A DNA stretch of 6,909 nt from CAYQZD01 sp964421875 (GTDB lineage Bacteria > Electryoneota > Tariuqbacteria > Tariuqbacterales > Tariuqbacteraceae): contig CAYQZD010000163.1 of the NCBI GenBank assembly GCA_964421875.1, positions 1 through 6,909 of the forward strand, read 5' to 3'. The notes beneath the pieces are model-generated. The model saw only the letters and a program-made list of their open reading frames with translations, did no database searches and was not told the origin of the DNA. The position numbers and the translations under genes are program-made. Below, piece after piece: positions 6,811 through 6,909 of the stretch (the first letter of the stretch is position 1; every line of letters starts with the position of its first letter).

Positions 6811-6839
6811 AATATAAGCTATCTAAAATGCAAAGTCAA
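6811..6839 (-). promoter_or_regulatory. Sigma-70-type promoter of gene 3
   Basis: The minus strand has TTGACT (6839-6834) as -35, a 17-bp spacer and TATATT (6816-6811) as -10. Transcription would start near 6804, about 45 nt before the gene 3 ATG. It lies right after the terminator of the preceding gene. Confidence 0.75.
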
Positions 6840-6848
6840 TATCTCAAT

Positions 6849-6877
6849 AAAAAACCCCGCCGGTTTTCCGGCGGGGG
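6849..6877 (-). terminator. Rho-independent terminator of an upstream gene beyond the right edge
   Basis: The minus strand has a 9-bp all-GC stem (CCCCGCCGG with CCGGCGGGG), an AAAA loop and a run of six T residues. No gene that could end here lies within the window, so it must serve a minus-strand gene to the right. Read on the plus strand the hairpin is followed only by TTTCTCT, so use in both directions is doubtful. Confidence 0.88.
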
Positions 6878-6909
6878 TTTCTCTAATGAGACCAATGACT
6901 CGAGTCTTG

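Overview
The window holds three complete or near-complete protein genes, all on the minus strand. All three encode large exported proteins built from shared modules: a signal peptide, a gene-specific N-terminal part, a common ~115-residue Ig-like domain (motif LTPH...PAGGG), and a C-terminal tail of the NPFNP / VFDxTGREVA / GxYFYxL type, which belongs to the type IX-secretion (Por) / FlgD-like sorting-tail class. Such multi-paralog families of secreted tail-bearing proteins are typical of the FCB superphylum and its candidate phyla (for example Cloacimonadota, Zixibacteria or KSB1-like lineages). The promoters look like ordinary sigma-70 sites (TTGnnn, 17 bp, TATAnT) rather than the Bacteroidetes TTTG/TAnnTTTG type, so I favour a non-Bacteroidetes FCB lineage. 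No housekeeping gene is present to settle the taxonomy.

Layout, read right to left in the direction of transcription. 6849-6877 is the terminator of an unseen upstream gene. A promoter at 6811-6839 drives gene 3 (5348-6760): possible lipobox, nidogen-like domain, Ig-like domain, sorting tail. Its terminator lies at 5294-5325. A promoter at 5198-5226 drives gene 2 (3241-5094): right-handed beta-helix with a choice-of-anchor-Q-like ending, Ig-like domain, sorting tail. Its terminator lies at 3160-3191. A promoter at 3102-3130 drives gene 1 (from 2914 out of the left edge): propeller-like region, two Fn3 domains, beta-helix, Ig-like domain, and the first residues of a sorting tail. Each gene therefore has its own promoter and terminator and is probably monocistronic.

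The genes look like products of one paralogous family reshuffled by domain exchange. All three products would be exported through Sec and, by analogy, handled at the outer membrane through the C-terminal tail. No catalytic residues were recognised; surface attachment, adhesion or glycan binding are plausible but unproven roles.

Three non-coding or repeat features stand out. (1) Six tandem degenerate heptamers (5596-5637) lie in frame inside gene 3, directly before the sorting tail, where gain or loss of one unit would remove the tail. (2) A second, different heptamer array (3211-3238) lies between the gene 2 stop and its terminator. (3) The ~180-nt leader of gene 1 holds a very strong Shine-Dalgarno sequence with no usable start codon after it, within a 28-codon ORF whose TGA overlaps the gene 1 ATG (ATGA).
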